From contig SLIH01000041.1 in assembly GCA_007135745.1 (NCBI GenBank), forward strand, positions 1-8,170: 8,170 nucleotides of DNA. The letters are read 5' to 3'. Shown here one piece after another: positions 5,579-8,170 of the stretch. The notes under the pieces are model-generated. The model saw nothing but the letters and a program-made list of their open reading frames with translations, had not been told where the DNA came from and made no database searches. Position 1 is the stretch's first letter. Every line of letters starts with the position of its first letter. The position numbers were made by a program, and so were the translations under genes. This DNA is from Halomonas sp. Lineage in GTDB: Bacteria > Pseudomonadota > Gammaproteobacteria > Pseudomonadales > Oleiphilaceae.

Positions 5579-6457
5579 ATGGACGACCTTCGACTGAAGT
5601 TCTGGGAAAAACGCACCTCCGCGGGCCACAAGGTCACCGGTTATCATTCCGAACCTTCGGGCCGGCCGGTGCTGCATTTTATTCATGGCAATGGCTATAA
5701 CTGCCTGGTCTACCGGCCCATGCTGGATTATCTGGCGCAGGATTTTGATCTTTTCCTGCACGATACCCAGGGCCACGGATACAGTGAGAACGGAGAGGGG
5801 TTTCTGGGCTGGAACCGCACGGCGGAACTCTGCGCCGAAGTCTGGGAGGATTACCGCCATCTCTGGGGGGATGTGCCCAATTACGGAACCGGCCACAGTT
5901 TTGGCGGCGTACTCACGGCACTCATGATGGCGCGGGATCCGCAACTGTTTCAGCGTGCCGTTCTGCTCGATCCCATCCTGTTCTCACCGGGGCTGCTGCG
6001 CATGATGCAGGTGGGCAGCTGGGTTGGCCTCTGGCAACGCAACAGCATGGCTGAACGCACCCGAAAAAGGCGCCGCCAGTGGCCCGATCGTGACAGTGCC
6101 CTGGAATCCATCGAGGGCAGGGGCATGTTCCGTGGCTGGCATCCCCAGGCCCTGAGGGCCTATGTGAACCATGCCCTGGCAGATACCGATGAGGGCGTGG
6201 AGCTGATGTGCCCGCCGGAACACGAAGCGGACATATTCTCTGCCTTCCCCAAGGGACTGTGGCGACAGCTGAAGCGCGTGAAAACACCCACCCACCTGAT
6301 CTACGGAGAAGAGACCTATGATTTCGTCGTGAAATCCGTCTCCCAATGGTCATCCATGAACGACCAGATTACTACCCAGGTCATGCCTGGCGGCCACTGC
6401 TTCATGCAGCAGCACCCCCACGAGGCCGCGGAGGCGGTAGTCAGGGCGTTAACTTGA
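5579..6457 (+). CDS. Alpha/beta hydrolase
   Basis: A 292-residue cytosolic alpha/beta-hydrolase-fold enzyme, likely an esterase or lipase-like hydrolase; the substrate is not readable. It shows the oxyanion motif HGNGY (36-40), HDTQGHGYS (61-69), the nucleophile elbow GTGHSFGG (103-110, Ser107) and the catalytic His in GGHCFMQQHP (H273 in the 271-280 segment). The acid is less clear: the usual G-x-x-D after β7 reads GEETYD, so Glu244/245 or Asp248 must serve. Start choice is open. AGGAGG (5559-5564) is 14 nt before the ATG at 5579 but only 2 nt before an in-frame TTG at 5567, neither ideal; I chose ATG. It is transcribed away from the SCP2–ADH operon across a region with an operator-like palindrome, which suggests common control. 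It ends in a convergent spacer with REP elements. Confidence 0.88.
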   Translation: MDDLRLKFWEKRTSAGHKVTGYHSEPSGRPVLHFIHGNGYNCLVYRPMLDYLAQDFDLFLHDTQGHGYSENGEGFLGWNRTAELCAEVWEDYRHLWGDVPNYGTGHSFGGVLTALMMARDPQLFQRAVLLDPILFSPGLLRMMQVGSWVGLWQRNSMAERTRKRRRQWPDRDSALESIEGRGMFRGWHPQALRAYVNHALADTDEGVELMCPPEHEADIFSAFPKGLWRQLKRVKTPTHLIYGEETYDFVVKSVSQWSSMNDQITTQVMPGGHCFMQQHPHEAAEAVVRALT

Positions 6458-6496
6458 CTCAATCGCCCGATATGCCGCTTCCCCGGGGAGTTCTGT

Positions 6497-6518
6497 GGGA
6501 GCGAGCTTGCTCGCGATT
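6497..6518 (+). repeat. REP sequence, left copy
   Basis: A 22-bp unit beginning GGGA followed by the palindrome GCGAGC-TT-GCTCGC and ending GATT. It strongly resembles the REP sequences of Pseudomonas (TGTGGGAGCGAGCTTGCTC type), including the GTGGGAG head beside the hairpin. The inverted partner is at 6679-6700. Confidence 0.8.
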
Positions 6519-6678
6519 AAATGAAGGGTCTCACGCCCAGCCGCTGAGCCGCCAGAGAAGGACTTTCTGGTGGTTTCACACTGTTTCGTTTCGATCCGGA
6601 TGGGCCAAAGTGCGGAAACCTTGAAACCTTTCCTTCCGGTTCTTCTCAGGGCGCCTTGATGGCTTTGGGAGAATTTCC

Positions 6679-6700
6679 AATCGCGAGCAAGCTCGCTCCC
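6679..6700 (-). repeat. REP sequence, right copy (inverted)
   Basis: Exact 22-bp reverse complement of the left copy at 6497-6518. The two face each other across 160 bp, as in a REPIN, although longer than the REPINs I know of. Such pairs are mobilised by RAYT (TnpA-REP) proteins encoded elsewhere; none is in this window. Confidence 0.8.
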
Positions 6701-6725
6701 AAAGTGCAGGGCGAACCTCACTTTT

Positions 6726-6739
6726 AACTTGCAACTTGC
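6726..6739. repeat. Tandem heptad AACTTGC x2
   Basis: Two perfect abutting heptamers located 9 bp past the stop of the protease gene. Related to the AACTTGT/AACCTGT heptads at 3575-3595, which also lie past the stop of a minus-strand gene. Confidence 0.5.
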
Positions 6740-6748
6740 CCCTGTTTT

Positions 6749-8035
6749 TCACCCCATCTCCTCGAGCCGCTTACGCGCTTCCTGCCCCGCCCAGTTATCC
6801 GCCTGGGCAGCGGTCTGGTAGTGCTGGCGCGCCTCGTCGCGACGCCCCTGGGCGGCCACGGCATCACCCAGGCCAAGGTAGGCGAGACTGGTGGGTACGC
6901 TGTCGATGGAGTTCTTGAAGTCCGCCTCCGCTTCGGCCCAGTTTTCCAGCTCGCGGTGCAGAAGACCGCGGCTGAGCGTATAGCTGAACATGTCTGGATA
7001 GAGGTTTACCGCCGCGTTGTAATCGTCCATGGCCCGTTTTTTCTCTCCCTTTTCCTTCAACAGATCTCCGCGAAAGGAGAGGAAGGCCGCTTCGTTGGGT
7101 ACCTTTTCCAGAGCCTGCTCCACCAGTGTCATGGCTTTATCCAGATCCTTGTCCCGACGAGCCCGGCGGGCATCATCAAAGGTGTCGTAGGCTGGTTTGG
7201 CTTCCCGTATGCCAGCGATCATTTGCTGGTACTTCTCCTCTCCAATCCGGCCTTCCGGGCCCAGTCGCCGCGCCGTCTTCTGATTCTCCTGAACCCGCTC
7301 CTCCGAGGGTGGGTGAGACTGGAAGAGGCCGGAGAGAAAGTCAGTCCTGCGCCCCTCGGACATGCGCAGAAAGATTTCCTGCAGGGTGATCGCTTCCGAA
7401 GGATCATAACCGGCGGCGTGCATGTAGCGGGTGCCGTAAAGGTCTGCCTCCAGTTCCTGGGAGCGGCTGTACCGGGCCATGGTCAGGTGTGCCCCGAGCG
7501 CCGCACCGCCGAGGATGAGTGGCGCATACTGGTTATCGCTGAGTAATACACCCACCCCCAGACCTGCCATGCCGATGTTGACCAGCATGCCCCGCTGCAT
7601 ACGCTGGGCGCCGTGGCGTGCTGCGGAGTGAACAATTTCGTGGCCCAGAACGGCGGCCATCTGGGCTTCGTTTTCAAGTTCCAGCAGTAGGCCACGGTTG
7701 ATGGCAATTTTCCCCCCGGGCAGTGCCCAGGCATTGGGGACGTTGCTGTTAAGTACCTTGAACTCATAGGGCAGGTCGGGCCGGTCGCTCTCCGCAGCCA
7801 GCGCCTGGCCGACGTCATTGACGTACTCGTTCAGTGCCGGGTCCAGATAGTAGTACCCGCCCTGGGACTGCAATGTCGGTTGATAGTTCTCCTCGCCGAG
7901 TTTTATTTCTTCCTGCTCTGATATCAGGCGCAGTTCGCGCTCGCCGGTTACAGGGTTGACGCCGCAGGCAGCTATCAGGGTGGCCAGAAAGACGACAGAA
8001 ATCAGTTGGAGTGTGCGAGGAGTATAAGTGGCCAT
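6749..8035 (-). CDS. M48-family metalloprotease lipoprotein with TPR repeats (BepA/YfgC-like)
   Basis: Envelope quality-control zinc protease; E. coli BepA acts in the periplasm on stalled LptD and on BamA. The 428-residue precursor has a short basic N-terminus, a hydrophobic stretch (LISVVFLATL) and a lipobox IAAC with Cys24 (+2 Gly), so it should be a lipoprotein, most likely in the outer membrane. The protease domain shows NAWALPGGKIAINRGLL (101-117), the zinc motif HEIVH (132-136) and third ligand Glu194 in ELEAD with Asp198. HPPSEERV has His241 at the place of the BepA regulatory His246. Four TPR-like units follow (about 285-413). E. coli BepA is 487 aa and is not a lipoprotein, so this is a related but distinct member. 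The ATG at 8035 has AAGGGA 11 nt upstream, a rather long gap, but the lipobox supports the start. It is a single-gene unit, convergent to the hydrolase. Confidence 0.93.
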   Translation of the reverse strand: MATYTPRTLQLISVVFLATLIAACGVNPVTGERELRLISEQEEIKLGEENYQPTLQSQGGYYYLDPALNEYVNDVGQALAAESDRPDLPYEFKVLNSNVPNAWALPGGKIAINRGLLLELENEAQMAAVLGHEIVHSAARHGAQRMQRGMLVNIGMAGLGVGVLLSDNQYAPLILGGAALGAHLTMARYSRSQELEADLYGTRYMHAAGYDPSEAITLQEIFLRMSEGRRTDFLSGLFQSHPPSEERVQENQKTARRLGPEGRIGEEKYQQMIAGIREAKPAYDTFDDARRARRDKDLDKAMTLVEQALEKVPNEAAFLSFRGDLLKEKGEKKRAMDDYNAAVNLYPDMFSYTLSRGLLHRELENWAEAEADFKNSIDSVPTSLAYLGLGDAVAAQGRRDEARQHYQTAAQADNWAGQEARKRLEEMG

Positions 8036-8148
8036 CGCGATCGGATTCCCTTGTGTTATTGGATGGTGTCGGACTCCGTATCCAGTGGCAGTGCCGGGCC
8101 AATTTCGCTATAGTGCCGCGAACCCGGCAACGCCGATCCGGTTGATCA

Positions 8149-8154
8149 ATTATA
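8149..8154 (-). promoter_or_regulatory. Candidate -10 element (TATAAT) of the M48 protease gene
   Basis: A perfect σ70 -10 hexamer on the minus strand about 115 bp before the protease ATG. Its -35 would lie beyond the window edge, so it cannot be confirmed. A second weaker candidate TATAGC is at 8112-8107. An 8-bp palindrome TTGATCAA (8142-8149) adjoins the -10. Confidence 0.3.
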
Positions 8155-8170
8155 GGGTCCTCGGGCCTGA

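Larger units (their letters stand above)
6458..6748. other. Non-coding convergent spacer with REP pair
   Basis: 291 bp between the hydrolase and protease stop codons. I see no credible gene: the open frames crossing it lack ribosome sites and are only extensions of antisense frames. It holds a perfect 10-bp palindrome TCCCCGGGGA (6480-6489) 23 bp past the hydrolase stop, an inverted REP pair and a tandem AACTTGC repeat near the protease stop. No classic U-run terminator is evident for either gene. Confidence 0.7.

Noticed and set aside
6458..6748. Insertion sequence or small RNA gene between the REP copies
   Set aside because: No transposase frame, no target duplication seen, and no promoter-plus-terminator pair; the inverted REPs explain the terminal repeats.
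6821..7546. Plus-strand open frame (241 codons) opposite the M48 protease
   Set aside because: The opposite strand encodes a full protease with HEXXH, third ligand and TPRs; this frame has no recognisable domain.

Overview
The window most resembles a moderately GC-rich gammaproteobacterial chromosome. Pointers are a pseudomonad-type REP sequence, a σ32-like heat-shock promoter, a BepA-like M48/TPR lipoprotein, strong AGGAGG-type ribosome binding sites, and a pairing of a long-chain-type SCP2 protein with an Fe-ADH. I cannot name the genus. No phage, transposase, CRISPR, rRNA or tRNA gene is visible, and composition looks even throughout.

Layout. (1) 1-405, minus strand: the N-terminal part of a small heat-shock protein (Hsp20), cut by the window edge, with a σ32-like promoter at 450-476. 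(2) 588-3506, plus strand: three overlapping genes. They are a short CstA-family carbon-starvation/pyruvate-type transporter, a small basic protein ending in Cys-Cys-stop, and a single-domain ArsA/Get3-like ATPase whose Shine-Dalgarno sequence lies inside the last codons of the small gene. (3) 3529-3592: a long hairpin made of heptad repeats, followed on the minus strand by seven T, which looks like the terminator of the next operon. (4) 5354-3604, minus strand: an SCP2-like lipid-binding protein coupled by an ATGA overlap to an iron-dependent alcohol dehydrogenase. Its upstream region (5397-5566) holds a nested hairpin and a perfect 9-bp inverted repeat between promoter-like elements. (5) 5579-6457, plus strand and divergent: an alpha/beta hydrolase. 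(6) 6458-6748: non-coding convergent spacer carrying an inverted pair of REP sequences about 200 bp across. (7) 8035-6749, minus strand: a BepA/YfgC-like lipoprotein metalloprotease with C-terminal TPRs.

How the genes may work together. The CstA, CC-protein and ArsA genes are translationally coupled and probably form one functional unit, either a transporter with a small accessory subunit and a cytosolic P-loop ATPase, or a transporter whose membrane insertion is assisted by a Get3-like factor. No arsenic-resistance gene is nearby, so arsenite export is unlikely. The SCP2, Fe-ADH and hydrolase set looks like a small module for handling alcohols, esters or lipids, probably controlled from the shared divergent region. 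Hsp20 and the BepA-like protease are stress and envelope quality-control genes that flank the region but share no operon with it.

The most interesting unit is the cstA / CC-protein / arsA operon. The small protein ends in the same Arg-Cys-Cys as the CstA/BtsT partner proteins YbdD/YjiX as I recall them, although the rest of it looks different.
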